From positions 23,714-87,713 of the forward strand of contig NZ_LFBV01000014.1 of the NCBI RefSeq assembly GCF_001905345.1: DNA of 64,000 nucleotides, in the 5' to 3' direction. Numbering within the stretch: the stretch's first letter is position 1; every line of letters starts with the position of its first letter. The position numbers were made by a program, and so were the translations under genes. Under the pieces are notes generated by a model. The model did not search any database and was not told the DNA's origin. It saw only the letters and a list, made by a program, of their open reading frames with translations. Positions 43,159 through 52,027 of the stretch are shown in pieces. This DNA is from Streptomyces uncialis. Lineage in GTDB: Bacteria > Actinomycetota > Actinomycetes > Streptomycetales > Streptomycetaceae.

Positions 43159-43745
43159 GGTCCGTCCGGCGGGGCGTACTTCGTTGCTGTGCGGGCCGCC
43201 TTCGCTTGCGCTTCCCAGGTCTGTCCGGCGGGACGTACTTCATTCCTGTGCCGTCGCTCGTCGTTTTCGCGCAGTTCCCCGCGCCCCTTTGGGGCGCCAT
43301 CTGCTTGTTCTTCGGGTCGGTGCCGGTCGGGATTCTCCGTCCTCGATCCGACACGCTCGGTAACACGTTCAGCGACCCGACTGAAGAGCATCGGAGTCTG
43401 CGAGCAGAGATTCCCGCCCACCCCCTCCCGCAGCAGCGCGACTGCGAGAGGAAGGGGGTACCCCTTAAGGGGCGCGGGGAACTGCGCAAAAACGAGGGCC
43501 AACTCGCACCCAAAGAACGACCGCAAGAGGGCAGCACCTCAGGGGCGCGGGGAACTGCGCGAGCAACCAAGGACCACCCGCACCCGAACAGGAACCGCAA
43601 GGGGCGCAACCTCAGGGGCGCGAGGAACTGCGCACCCCCGTCCGACCCGCACGGAAACAGGTACGTCCAGCCGGACAGACCTCGGAAGCGCAAGCGAAGG
43701 CGACCCGCACGGGAACAAGTACGCCCAGCCGGACAGACCTCGGGG
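43156..43745. repeat. Intergenic element D with terminal inverted repeats
   Basis: Same design as B and C. The left arm begins with the asparaginase stop (TGAGGTCCGTCCGGCGGG), is tandemly duplicated at 43200, and is mirrored by two inverted copies at the right (about 43650-43695 and 43705-43745). The core (43320-43450) keeps GAAGAGCATCGGAGTCTGCG. Its hairpin has one substitution in the second arm (CTGCGAGAGG). It fills the gap between convergent asparaginase and phosphate-transport genes. Confidence 0.9.
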
Positions 43746-43770
43746 TGACCCGGGGCCCGGGGGAGGACAC

Positions 43771-44769
43771 TCAGCCGAAGGTGAGTTGGATGAGCCAGAA
43801 GCTCAGGGCTGCCGCCACCGCAGCGGCCGGCATCGTGATGAACCAGCCGAGAACGATGTTCTTGGCCACCCCCCACCGCACCGCCTTGACCCGCTTCGTC
43901 GCCCCCACACCCATGATCGCGGACGTGATCACATGCGTCGTGGAGATCGGCGCGTGGAACAGGAACGCGGACCCGAACATGATCGACGCCCCCGTCGTCT
44001 CCGCCGCGAACCCCTGCGGCGGATCCAGCTCGATGATCTTCCGTCCCAGCGTCCGCATGATCCGCCACCCGCCGGCGTACGTACCGAGCGACAGCATCAC
44101 CGCACAGGCGATCTTCACCCAGACCGGGATCTCGTCACCGGAGTCCTGGACATCGGCGATGACGAGGGCCATCACGACGATGCCCATCGTCTTCTGCGCG
44201 TCCTGGAGCCCGTGCCCGAGGGCCATCCCCGCCGCGGAGACGGTCTGCGCGATCCGGAAGCCCCGCTTCGTCTTGTGGGGGTTCGACTTGCGGAACATCC
44301 ACAGGATCGCGCACATCACGAGGTAGCCGACGATCAGCCCGACGACCGGCGACACGAACATCGGGATGACGATCTTGTCCAGGACCCCGGACCAGATGAC
44401 CTCCGTGCCCCCGGCGAGCGCCGCGCCGACCATCCCGCCGAACAGCGCGTGGGACGAGGACGAGGGCAGCCCCAGGTACCAGGTCACCAGGTTCCAGATG
44501 ATCGCCCCGACCAGCGCGGCGAAGAGGATACCCATGCCCTTGCTGCCGTGCGGGGTCTCGATCAGCCCCTCGCTGACCGTCTTGGCGACCCCGCTGCCGA
44601 GGAACGCGCCGATCAGGTTCATCACCGCGGCCATCGCCAGCGCGGCCTTGGGCGTCAGCGCCCGGGTGGAGACGGAGGTGGCGATCGCGTTCGCCGAGTC
44701 GTGGAACCCGTTGGTGTACGTGAAGAGGAGCGCGACCCCGATGGTCACGACCAGTGCGAAGGTGTCCAC
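43771..44769 (-). CDS. PiT-family inorganic phosphate transporter
   Basis: 332 residues with about ten transmembrane segments. Both PiT signature repeats are present: GFHDSANAIATSV in the N-terminal half and FLFHAPISTTHVITSAIMGVG in the C-terminal half, with NIVLGWFITMPAAA at the end. Low-affinity, metal-phosphate/H+ symport in the membrane. The DUF47 gene ends 6 bases upstream, forming the conserved pap-pit operon; in S. coelicolor the equivalent pitH1 is under PhoP control, but no Pho box was recognised here. Confidence 0.93.
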   Translation of the reverse strand: MDTFALVVTIGVALLFTYTNGFHDSANAIATSVSTRALTPKAALAMAAVMNLIGAFLGSGVAKTVSEGLIETPHGSKGMGILFAALVGAIIWNLVTWYLGLPSSSSHALFGGMVGAALAGGTEVIWSGVLDKIVIPMFVSPVVGLIVGYLVMCAILWMFRKSNPHKTKRGFRIAQTVSAAGMALGHGLQDAQKTMGIVVMALVIADVQDSGDEIPVWVKIACAVMLSLGTYAGGWRIMRTLGRKIIELDPPQGFAAETTGASIMFGSAFLFHAPISTTHVITSAIMGVGATKRVKAVRWGVAKNIVLGWFITMPAAAVAAALSFWLIQLTFG

Positions 44770-44775
44770 GAAGGG

Positions 44776-45396
44776 TCAGGACTCCTTGACGGCGATGGTC
44801 TCCACCGTGTTCGCCACATGCTCGAACGCGTCGGCGGCCTCTTCCAGCACATCGACGATCTGCTTCAGCTTCAGCACCTCGATGGCGTCGTACTTGCCGT
44901 TGAAGAGGTGCGCGAGGAGCTTGCGGTGGATCTGGTCGGCCTGGTTCTCCAGCCGGTTGACCTCGATCCAGTACTCCGTGAGGTTCTCCATGGTGCGCAG
45001 ATGCGGCATCGCCTCGGCCGTCAGATCGGCCGCCCGCGCCAGTACCTCGATCTGCTGCTCGACGCCCTTCGGCAGTTCCTCGACCTGGTAGAGGACGACG
45101 AGGTCGACGGCCTCCTCCATGAAGTCCATGATGTCGTCGAGGGAGGACGCGAGGGTGTAGATGTCCTCGCGGTCGAAGGGCGTGATGAAGGAGGAGTTCA
45201 GCTGGTGGAAGATGGCGTGTGTGGCGTCGTCCCCGGCGTGCTCGGCCGCCCGCATCCGTTCCGCGATCTCGGCCCGGCCGGACGCGTCGGCCCCGAGCAG
45301 TTCCATCAGGAGCTTCGAGCCGGTGACGATGTTGTCCGCGGACGCGGCGAACATGTCGTAGAAGCTCGTCTCCCTGGGGGTCAGACGAAAACGCAC
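44776..45396 (-). CDS. PhoU-like DUF47 accessory protein of the phosphate transporter
   Basis: 206 residues from GTG 45396 behind GAGGA. All-alpha PhoU-like fold: RLTPRETSFYDMFAASADN, AEHAGDDATHAIFHQLNSSF, then ITPFDREDIYTLASSLDDI, the acidic metal-binding segment of DUF47. It regulates or stabilises the Pit transporter encoded immediately downstream. The 218-base gap upstream, shared with csoR, contains the CsoR operator and both promoters. Confidence 0.93.
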   Translation of the reverse strand: MRFRLTPRETSFYDMFAASADNIVTGSKLLMELLGADASGRAEIAERMRAAEHAGDDATHAIFHQLNSSFITPFDREDIYTLASSLDDIMDFMEEAVDLVVLYQVEELPKGVEQQIEVLARAADLTAEAMPHLRTMENLTEYWIEVNRLENQADQIHRKLLAHLFNGKYDAIEVLKLKQIVDVLEEAADAFEHVANTVETIAVKES

Positions 45397-45551
45397 GTGG
45401 GGTCCTCGGGATGCTGTGGTTTCGGTCAGGCTGATGCTAGGCGCATCATCCAGTCACGGCTAACCGGCGTTCCACCAGTGTCGCTCATGGGGCAGCGCGT
45501 ACGGCACCGGGTCCGGCCTACCATCCCGTACCCAGGAAAGTTCGGTATCAT

Positions 45552-45568
45552 ATACCCACCAGGGGTAT
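45552..45568. promoter_or_regulatory. CsoR operator
   Basis: ATACCC-ACCAG-GGGTAT, a perfect 6-bp inverted repeat of the CsoR type, lies 47 bases before the csoR-like start and next to TATCAT, a plausible -10. Copper-free CsoR would block its own promoter here. Confidence 0.75.
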
Positions 45569-45614
45569 GCATCTACGTGGATGCCCCTTATTGCGGCGAC
45601 AAACGGAGGACGCG

Positions 45615-46001
45615 ATGACGAGCACCGAGACGGACTCGACGGCGACAGGCGCGTGCTGCTCCGGTTCCGGCACGGCGGTCGAGGGGTCCACCGAAGTGAT
45701 CACCGATCACGATCTCGGCATCCACGGCTACCACAAGGAGAAGAGCGAGCACCTCAAGCGGCTGCGGCGCATCGAGGGCCAGGTCCGCGGCCTTCAGCGG
45801 ATGGTCGACGAGGATGTCTACTGCATCGACATCCTCACGCAGGTGTCCGCGTCCACCAAGGCGCTCCAGTCCTTCGCGCTCCAGCTGCTGGAGGAGCATC
45901 TGCGCCACTGTGTCGCCGACGCGGCCCTCAAGGGCGGCTCCGAGATCGACGAGAAGGTCGAGGAAGCCACCAAGGCCATCGCCCGCATGCTGCGCACCTG
46001 A
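45615..46001 (+). CDS. csoR: CsoR-family copper-sensing repressor
   Basis: 128 residues from ATG 45615 behind GGAGG; an earlier in-frame ATG at 45567 overlaps the operator. The CsoR helix bundle has LKRLRRIEGQVRGLQRMVDE and the Cu(I) ligands in YCIDIL and EHLRHCV (C-H-C set). The N-terminal ACCSGSG pair of cysteines is an extra feature not needed for the fold. Cu(I) binding releases the repressor from DNA. No copper exporter gene lies next to it, so it may regulate distant targets as well as itself. Confidence 0.87.
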   Translation: MTSTETDSTATGACCSGSGTAVEGSTEVITDHDLGIHGYHKEKSEHLKRLRRIEGQVRGLQRMVDEDVYCIDILTQVSASTKALQSFALQLLEEHLRHCVADAALKGGSEIDEKVEEATKAIARMLRT

Positions 46002-46009
46002 ACCGCCCG

Positions 46010-46044
46010 CCTCCCCCCGCGCCCGTCAAGGAGCGCGGGGAGGG
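46010..46044 (+). terminator. Terminator after csoR
   Basis: CCTCCCC(C)CGCGC and GCGCGGGGAGG arms around CCGTCAAGGA, starting 9 bases past the stop; also in position to serve the convergent small gene at 46112. Confidence 0.65.
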
Positions 46045-46111
46045 GAGCGAAACGGCCGCGCGCCCTCACCGGATCACCGCACGGGCCGCGCGAGCTGCGC
46101 GCGGCCCCGGG

Positions 46112-46291
46112 TCATACGTAAGGCTCGCCGTCCGGCAGGACATGGACACGGAGCACCTCGTCGATGAGGTCGGGACTCAGCCGCTCCTCCCGCGACGCGC
46201 TCGCCGCGATCATCAAGTCGCCGCACAGCTCGATCTCGGCGAGGGCGACGTGGTCCTGCACGGCCGTACCACTGGACGGAGCCACCCACAT
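46112..46291 (-). CDS. Small conserved streptomycete protein
   Basis: 59 residues from ATG 46291 (GTG 46294 adjacent), preceded by GGAAGAGG. MWVAPSSGTAVQDHVALAE, then ELCGDLMIAASAS and ERLSPDLIDEVLRV, a helical, acidic pattern I remember from many Streptomyces genomes without a known role. No membrane segment. Convergent with csoR. Confidence 0.7.
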   Translation of the reverse strand: MWVAPSSGTAVQDHVALAEIELCGDLMIAASASREERLSPDLIDEVLRVHVLPDGEPYV

Positions 46292-46384
46292 CACCTCTTC
46301 CTGGCCGCCACCGACTTCCTAGAGTAGGCAGCGACTACACACCGCGCATGGCACGGACGGACCATTTCCGACCCGCCCTCCCGA

Positions 46385-47224
46385 CTACGCCTCGTCCGCG
46401 ATCCTCCCCGCGTAGATGTCCCCCTCCGCCGGCAACCGCACCTCGACCGGCACCCCGAACGCGAACAGCAGCGTCGTCGACGCGACGGCGACCGCTCCCT
46501 CACGGTGGTCGTTCACAAAGCTGAACCGGTGCCGCACCTTGCGTACCCTTCCCCGTTCGTCGAGATACACGTCGAACGGGACGGCGGTCGTGGAGAACCC
46601 TTTCGCCGCCGCCGCGAGCGCCCGCCGGGTGTCACCCGACGAGAAGCGCGCCGCGCGCGCCAGGTCCGTGGTCCCCCGGTAGTGCCGTACGGCGGTCCCC
46701 GCGACCCGGCCCGGCCCCTCGTACGTCACCGTCCGGGCGCCGCGCAGCAGTTCGGCGGCGGCCAGTGGATCGGTGGCACCGCCGGTGACGAGGTTCCCGT
46801 CGGAGACCGACGCGGTGTCGACCCGTACCCACTTGTCGGCGGGGACCCCCGCGCCCCGGTTGCGCATGTACAGCGCGCCCGGCGCGAGCAGTTCGGTGAT
46901 CGGCGGCCGGCGGGTGGTGCCCGTGGGGCCCGGGGGCAGTACCAGCTTGAGCCGGCCGACGCGGCGCCCGTAGTCGTAGACGCCCTCCCCGCGGATGGTG
47001 ACGCGGGTGCCGCCGGTCGCCATCTCCATCGCGGTCCGGGCCTTGGAGGTGCCCGCGCGGACGAGTTCGGCGGCGGCCCGGTGCACCGCGTCGAGCGGCT
47101 CCGGCACGGGCGGCGGCTCGGCGGCGGCGTCGTCCCCGGCACACCCGGCGGTTCCCGTCAGCAGCCCCGCCATGGCGGCGGCCACGACCAGCGTGCCGCC
47201 CGTCCGTCTGTGCTGTCGCACCAC
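46385..47224 (-). CDS. Lipoprotein, LppX/LprG-like
   Basis: 279 residues from GTG 47224. Lipoprotein signal: RQHRRTGG front, hydrophobic stretch, then lipobox TGTAGC with the modified Cys at about residue 28. The mature part is a beta-rich half-barrel with repeated strands (RVTIRGEGVYDYGRRVGRLKL, then TAVRHYRGTTDLARAA, PFDVYLDERGRVRKVRH) resembling actinobacterial LppX/LprG-type lipid carriers. Anchored on the outer face of the membrane. Ligand unknown. Confidence 0.7.
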   Translation of the reverse strand: MVRQHRRTGGTLVVAAAMAGLLTGTAGCAGDDAAAEPPPVPEPLDAVHRAAAELVRAGTSKARTAMEMATGGTRVTIRGEGVYDYGRRVGRLKLVLPPGPTGTTRRPPITELLAPGALYMRNRGAGVPADKWVRVDTASVSDGNLVTGGATDPLAAAELLRGARTVTYEGPGRVAGTAVRHYRGTTDLARAARFSSGDTRRALAAAAKGFSTTAVPFDVYLDERGRVRKVRHRFSFVNDHREGAVAVASTTLLFAFGVPVEVRLPAEGDIYAGRIADEA

Positions 47225-47356
47225 CGCCGACCCCCAAGCCTGTCGATACGAGTCAGGGCCCTGTTGTTCCCCCTAACGACCGGTACGGGCGCCCGTCACG
47301 CCCCCGGTCCGCCCCGGGCGCGCGTGGGGTGGACGGGTGGGGGCTACCGTGGAGTG

Positions 47357-47545
47357 GTGGCGCACGAGCTGGACCTGAGCGAAGTCCCCGACCTCGGCGT
47401 CGGGGGCCACCGCACGACCACCGCGGAGCAGGGGCGGTTCGTCGGCGCGCGGTGCGACTGCGGCTGGCGGGGACCCGCGCGGCGGGCCCGCAGCAGGGCG
47501 CGGTCCGACGCGCAGGAGCATCAGGGCGACCCCGCGGTCCGCTGA
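47357..47545 (+). CDS. Small protein with a C-x-C-G-W motif
   Basis: 62 residues from GTG 47357 (GTG 47354 adjacent). TACCGT ends 6 bases before it, consistent with a leaderless message. The sequence reads AHELDLSEVPDLGVGGHRTT, then ARCDCGWRGPARRARSRARS. The CDCGW pair with a basic tail recurs in small Streptomyces proteins and could bind a metal or nucleic acid. The 229 bases to the next gene show no feature. Confidence 0.55.
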   Translation: MAHELDLSEVPDLGVGGHRTTTAEQGRFVGARCDCGWRGPARRARSRARSDAQEHQGDPAVR

Positions 47546-47774
47546 TCGGTTCCGCCGGTCCCGTTGCCTCCGTCCGGTGCCCGGGGGCTTCACGGGTGAG
47601 CGTTCCGCTGTCCCGCGCGGGTTGTCCGTGGGTGTGTGTCCCCCGTGGCCCCGAGGTTTTCGCCGGTGGCGCCTCACCTCCTGTGCCGCGGGGGATACAC
47701 ATGGGGTACGGGCCGTGGGTCGACGGCATGCTTGGGGCGTGCCGCCCGCGGGGGCGGTCCTGGGGGAGACGGAC

Positions 47775-49409
47775 ATGGAACGTCGGGGATTCATCGGTGC
47801 GGGGCTGGGGGCCACGGTCGTGGCCGGGGTGACCGCGTGCGGGGGCGGGGGCGGGGATGGGGGCGCCGCGTCGTCGCCGTCGCGCTCACCTTCGTCCTCA
47901 CCTTCGCCTTCGCCGGGCGGGACGGGGGGCGCGGGTGCCTCGGGTACGGGGCCGGGCGCGGAGCCCGGGGGCGGGTCCTCCGTCGCGCCGTCCAGGGCGG
48001 TGGCCCGTGGGTGGGGGGACCTGGCGCGGGATCTCGACGGGAGCCTCGTCCGGCCCGGGGACCAGGACTGGGGAACCGCCCGGCTGCTGTACAACACCCG
48101 CTTCGACTCGCTGCGGCCCGCCGCCGTCGCGTACACCGCCCACGCCGACGATGTCCGTACCGTGCTCGCCTACGCGCGGGCCCGCCGGGTGCCGGTGGCG
48201 ATCCGCAACGGCGGCCACTCGTACGCGGGCTGGTCCTCGGGCGACGGACGGCTGATCGTCGATGTGTCACCGATGTCGGCGATCCGCGCCGACGGCGACA
48301 GCGCCGTCGTGGGGGCCGGGGCGAAACTGATCGACGTGTACCGGGCGCTGGCCGGACGGGGCGTGACCATACCCGCCGGTTCCTGTCCGACCGTGGGAAT
48401 CTCCGGGCTCACCCTCGGCGGCGGCCACGGCGTGGTGTCCCGCGCGTACGGGCTGACCTGCGACCACCTCACGGGGGCCACCGTGATCACCGCCGACGGC
48501 CGGCGGCGGGTGGCGGACGCGCGGGAGAACAGCGAACTGTTCTGGGCGCTGCGCGGCGCGGGCAACGGCAACTTCGGTGTCGTCACGGAACTCCGCTTCC
48601 GGACCCGCCCCGCGCCGCGCGCGGTCACCGGGTACATGAGCTGGCCGTGGAGCCGGGCGGCAGCCGTGGTGCGTGCCTGGCAGGAGTGGGGGCCCGCCCA
48701 GCCCGACGAGATCTGGTCGGTGGTCCATCTGTCCCGCTCCCCCGGCGGCTCCCCGACGGTCACCGTGAGCTGCTTCTCGCTCGGCACGTACGGCGATCTC
48801 CAGAACGCCGTGGACCGGCTGGCGGACCGGATCGGGGCCTCCGCGAGCCGGGTCACCCTGCGGCGGCGCTCGTACGAGGAGGCGATGGAGGTGTACGCGG
48901 GCTGCGCCGGATTCGGTGACGACGACCGCTGCCGTCTGCCGGGGTCCACCCCCGGCCGTTCGCCCGAGGGGGCACTGGGCCGGGAGACGTACGCGGCGCG
49001 CTCCGACTTCTTCGACCGTCCGCTGTCCGAGGAGGGCGTGCGGGCGCTGATCGGCGGGATCGAGGGGGTGCGCGGCGGGCCGGGCACCGTCTCGCTGACC
49101 GCGCTGGGCGGGGCCGTCAACCGGGTCGCGCCGACCGCGACGGCCTTTGTGCACCGGCGGTCCCGGACCCTGGCCCAGTACACGGTGGCCTGGCCGTCCG
49201 GTACGGGAGGCGCGGCGGCCCGGGAGTGGCTCGGGCGGACGCACGGCACAATGCGGCGCCATGCCTCGGGCGCCGCCTACCAGAACTACACCGACCCGTC
49301 GCTGACCGGCTGGCGGGGCGCCTACTACGGCGCGGCGGCGGCCCGGCTGCGGGCGGTGAAACGGCGGTACGACCCGTCGGGCTTCTTCACCTTCCCGCAG
49401 TCGCTGTGA
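47775..49409 (+). CDS. Secreted FAD-linked (BBE-type) oxidase
   Basis: 544 residues. Front MERRGFIGAGLGATVVAG with lipobox-like VTAC (Cys 22) and an RR-F pair, so a Tat-exported lipoprotein is likely. A Ser/Pro/Gly linker runs to about residue 75. The PCMH-type FAD domain has VAIRNGGHSYAGWS, whose His should bind flavin, and AYGLTCDHLTGATVI, whose Cys gives the second covalent link. The BBE C-terminus is present (YQNYTDPSLTGWRGAYYG, then YDPSGFFTFPQSL). It is an oligosaccharide- or alkaloid-type oxidase producing peroxide; substrate unknown. Confidence 0.88.
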   Translation: MERRGFIGAGLGATVVAGVTACGGGGGDGGAASSPSRSPSSSPSPSPGGTGGAGASGTGPGAEPGGGSSVAPSRAVARGWGDLARDLDGSLVRPGDQDWGTARLLYNTRFDSLRPAAVAYTAHADDVRTVLAYARARRVPVAIRNGGHSYAGWSSGDGRLIVDVSPMSAIRADGDSAVVGAGAKLIDVYRALAGRGVTIPAGSCPTVGISGLTLGGGHGVVSRAYGLTCDHLTGATVITADGRRRVADARENSELFWALRGAGNGNFGVVTELRFRTRPAPRAVTGYMSWPWSRAAAVVRAWQEWGPAQPDEIWSVVHLSRSPGGSPTVTVSCFSLGTYGDLQNAVDRLADRIGASASRVTLRRRSYEEAMEVYAGCAGFGDDDRCRLPGSTPGRSPEGALGRETYAARSDFFDRPLSEEGVRALIGGIEGVRGGPGTVSLTALGGAVNRVAPTATAFVHRRSRTLAQYTVAWPSGTGGAAAREWLGRTHGTMRRHASGAAYQNYTDPSLTGWRGAYYGAAAARLRAVKRRYDPSGFFTFPQSL

Positions 49410-49474
49410 GGCGCACGCGGTCGCTCCCGGACCTCATGGGGCCGCCCCGGACTCTCAGGAGCCGCCCCGGGGGT

Positions 49475-50176
49475 TCAGGCCGCGAGGTCCCGTTCCTCGG
49501 GGCGGGGGTCCGGGCTGCGGTGGGACTCGCGGGAGGCGTCGGACATCGAATTCGGGCGGATCAGCCACGCGCCGTGCCGGGAGCGGCCGACGGCGCGCGT
49601 CAGCGGGGTCAGCAGCAGCGCGGCGAGCGGGGCGAGCAGCAGGGCGACGGCCGTGCCGAGGGCGAATCCGCCGATGACGTCCGTGGGGTAGTGGACGCCC
49701 ATGTAGATCCGGGAGACACCCGCGAGGAACGCCATCGCGATGGCGTACAGCCCGTACTTGCGGTGGGCGATGAAGATGCCGACGGCCATCGCCATGGCGA
49801 GCGTGGAGTGGTCGCTGACGAACGAGTAGTCCGTCTTCCCCTCGATCAGGACCTCCAGGCCCTCATGGTCGAGGAAGGGTCTGGGCCGTTCCACGAAGCC
49901 GCGGATGGGGATGTTCACGATGACGGCGATGGCGGCGGCCAGCGGCACCCAGATCACGGCGGCGGCCGACTGCGCGGCCTCCTCCAGCGATCCGGCGCGG
50001 GCCCGCAGCTTCCACCACGTCCACACCCCGAGCAGCACGAGACCGAACATCAGCCCGTACTCGCCGACGTACTCCATGGTGTGGTCGAACCACGTCGGGG
50101 CGTCCTTGGCCAGGCCATTGATCTCGTAGAGCAGACTGACGTCGGGGTTCGACCCGGAGTCTTCGAGTCCAGCCAT
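49475..50176 (-). CDS. PAP2-family phosphatase
   Basis: 233 residues with about six transmembrane helices. The three phosphatase motifs are present as RGFVERPRP, SFVSDHST and SRIYMGVHYPTDVIGG; the second departs from the usual PSGH but keeps the histidine. Members dephosphorylate undecaprenyl pyrophosphate or other lipid phosphates on the outer membrane face. The C-terminal 35 residues are a charged, probably cytoplasmic tail. ATG 50176 lacks an obvious strong ribosome site (GAAGGGG lies 8 bases upstream). Confidence 0.85.
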   Translation of the reverse strand: MAGLEDSGSNPDVSLLYEINGLAKDAPTWFDHTMEYVGEYGLMFGLVLLGVWTWWKLRARAGSLEEAAQSAAAVIWVPLAAAIAVIVNIPIRGFVERPRPFLDHEGLEVLIEGKTDYSFVSDHSTLAMAMAVGIFIAHRKYGLYAIAMAFLAGVSRIYMGVHYPTDVIGGFALGTAVALLLAPLAALLLTPLTRAVGRSRHGAWLIRPNSMSDASRESHRSPDPRPEERDLAA

Positions 50177-50571
50177 GGTGCCGCGGCCCCTTCATCGTTC
50201 AGCGTTTCCCGGGGCGCACCTGGCTGTGCGCCTCCTCACCAACCCCCGTTGGTCCATCCCGCCCGGTGGCCGGCTGCCGGTCCGTCCGTCGACGGTCGCA
50301 CCGGAGGCCACGGGCGCCTTGGCGGTCTCCCGCTCCGGTCGGCCCGTGACCGGCCCTTCGGCCACGTATACGAGGAACGCACAGCCACCTGGGTTGCGTT
50401 CCGCACTCCACCGAAAGATCACTGAGACGTTACCGAAGAGAGACTCGTGGTCACAGTTCGGACCGTTGTGCCCGGGAGGCATTCCGGCCAGAAGGGGCGG
50501 GGGACCCTCCATCCTCACATGTCCGGACCGACCCCGCCGCCGCGCTGCGACGCTGGTCACGGCCGGTTTCC
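50177..50571. other. 395-base intergenic region without a supported gene
   Basis: Between the PAP2 gene start and the end of the hydrolase gene, both on the minus strand. Open frames here have no third-position G/C bias and no ribosome site. The AT-richer stretch at about 50390-50450 is the likeliest promoter region for the PAP2 gene. Confidence 0.6.
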
Positions 50572-51585
50572 TCAGATCGAGGGCGGCGGCTTCGGCAGCG
50601 CTTTCGCGCCGTCCTCGGTCACTCTCGTCGCCCCGAAGTAGTCCGGCGTATCGATCTTCGTGAACCGGATCACAGCACCCGTCCGCGGCGCGTCGATCAT
50701 GTACCCGCCTCCCACGTAGATGCCCACGTGCCGGATGGCCCGCGAGTTGGTGAGATCGTCCGAGAAGAACACCAGGTCACCGGGGAGCAGCTCGGCGCGC
50801 GCGGGGTGCGGTCCGGCGTTGTACTGGTCGTTGGCGACCCGCGGCAGCTCGATGTCCATCGTGCGGTACGCGGCCTGGGTCAGTCCCGAGCAGTCGAACC
50901 GGCCGCCCTGCGCGGCGGTGCCCGTACCGCCCCACAGATAGGGGGTGCCGAGCTTCGTCTGCGCGTAGTGGATCGCGCCGGCCGCCTGCCGGGAGGGCTC
51001 CACCCGGCCGACGGGCCGCGCGAAGCTCTTCTCCAGACTCGTGATGATCTTCACATAGTTCTGTGTCTCCTTGTACGGGGGCACCCCGCCGTACCGGATG
51101 ACGGCGTAGGCGCCCGCGTTGTACGCGGCGAGCATGTTGTGCGTGGGATCGCCCGGCGCGTCCTTGACGTACCCCGCGAGCTTGCAGTCGTACGACGCCG
51201 CCGACGGGATCGCGTCCGCCGGGTCCCACACATCGCGGTCCCCGTCGCCGTCCCCGTCGAGGCCGTGCGCCGCCCAGGTGCCGGGGATGAACTGCGCGAT
51301 CCCCTGCGCCGCCGCGTGGCTCTGCGCGCGCGGGTTCCAGCCGGACTCCTGGTAGAGCTGGGCCGCGAGCAGCGCCGGATTGATCGCGGGGCAGAGATTG
51401 CCCCACCGCTGCACCAGCGGCTGGTACGCCGCCGGAACGGCGCCCTTCGCCAGCCCGACGGCGGCGCCCCCGCCGCCTCCGCCCGCGATGTTCCCGGCGA
51501 CCAGGAACGTACCGATGACCAGCAGCATCACCAGCCCGAGCGCACCACCGACGGCGGCCCCGGCGATCAGCCCAGCCTTACGCAC
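50572..51585 (-). CDS. Cell-wall hydrolase: lytic transglycosylase plus NlpC/P60 domains
   Basis: 337 residues from GTG 51585, preceded by GAGGAG 9 bases upstream; the longer open frame has poor coding character. One N-terminal transmembrane anchor (about residues 5-30). SLT-like domain with the catalytic Glu in LYQESGWNPRAQSHAA and GIAQFIPGTW. C-terminal NlpC/P60 with catalytic Cys in FDCSGLTQAAYR and His in RHVGIYVGGGYM. Such two-domain enzymes open peptidoglycan and accompany conjugation machineries (VirB1/TcpG-like). Divergent from the T4SS-like operon. Confidence 0.9.
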   Translation of the reverse strand: MRKAGLIAGAAVGGALGLVMLLVIGTFLVAGNIAGGGGGGAAVGLAKGAVPAAYQPLVQRWGNLCPAINPALLAAQLYQESGWNPRAQSHAAAQGIAQFIPGTWAAHGLDGDGDGDRDVWDPADAIPSAASYDCKLAGYVKDAPGDPTHNMLAAYNAGAYAVIRYGGVPPYKETQNYVKIITSLEKSFARPVGRVEPSRQAAGAIHYAQTKLGTPYLWGGTGTAAQGGRFDCSGLTQAAYRTMDIELPRVANDQYNAGPHPARAELLPGDLVFFSDDLTNSRAIRHVGIYVGGGYMIDAPRTGAVIRFTKIDTPDYFGATRVTEDGAKALPKPPPSI

Positions 51586-52027
51586 CGTCAACCACTCCTC
51601 AGCGCCCGGGAGTCCACCGCCCGCCAGTGTAGGCCGGGGACGGCGGGGCAGCAGGAGCGCAACGGAGGGGTGCGATCCGCACCGGTGCGCCCCCTCACGC
51701 GACCGCGACGGCACATGGCACGCGCGTGCGATGGTGAACACCGGGCATGCCACACGGGCCTGGCGGGCGATCAGGGCACAACGACCGAACCGCCCCTCAG
51801 GTTTCGCAAGGTCATCATTGCCCGGCGTGACACCACGTGATACACAGAGTGACCATACGGCCCTTTGTGTGCCGCTTCGCGCCCCCCGCGTGAGCCGGTG
51901 GACAATAATTCGTACGAAACCTCCAACCAAAGACGCCAAGTCGACATACGAAGGCGGATTCGTCGGCAACAATGAGGCGTGACCTCTGCGCGCTCGCAGA
52001 GGGTCAGGAACTACCCATACAGGGGCG
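51586..52027. other. 442-base divergent control region of the hydrolase and T4SS-like operon
   Basis: No gene is supported. The right half (about 51780-51990) is unusually AT-rich for this genome and holds the two TTCGT/ACGAA inverted repeats listed separately; the operon promoter most likely lies here. Confidence 0.55.
51909..51963. promoter_or_regulatory. Paired TTCGT/ACGAA palindromes, candidate operator
   Basis: TTCGTACGAA (51909-51918) is a perfect 10-bp palindrome. A second site has the same halves in reverse order, ACGAA-N6-TTCGT (51948-51963). Centres are 42 bases apart, four helical turns, upstream of the pilin-like gene. Confidence 0.45.

Noticed and set aside
50192..50560. A 122-codon minus-strand frame between the PAP2 and hydrolase genes
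   Set aside because: No third-position G/C bias and no ribosome site; the region looks like promoter DNA.
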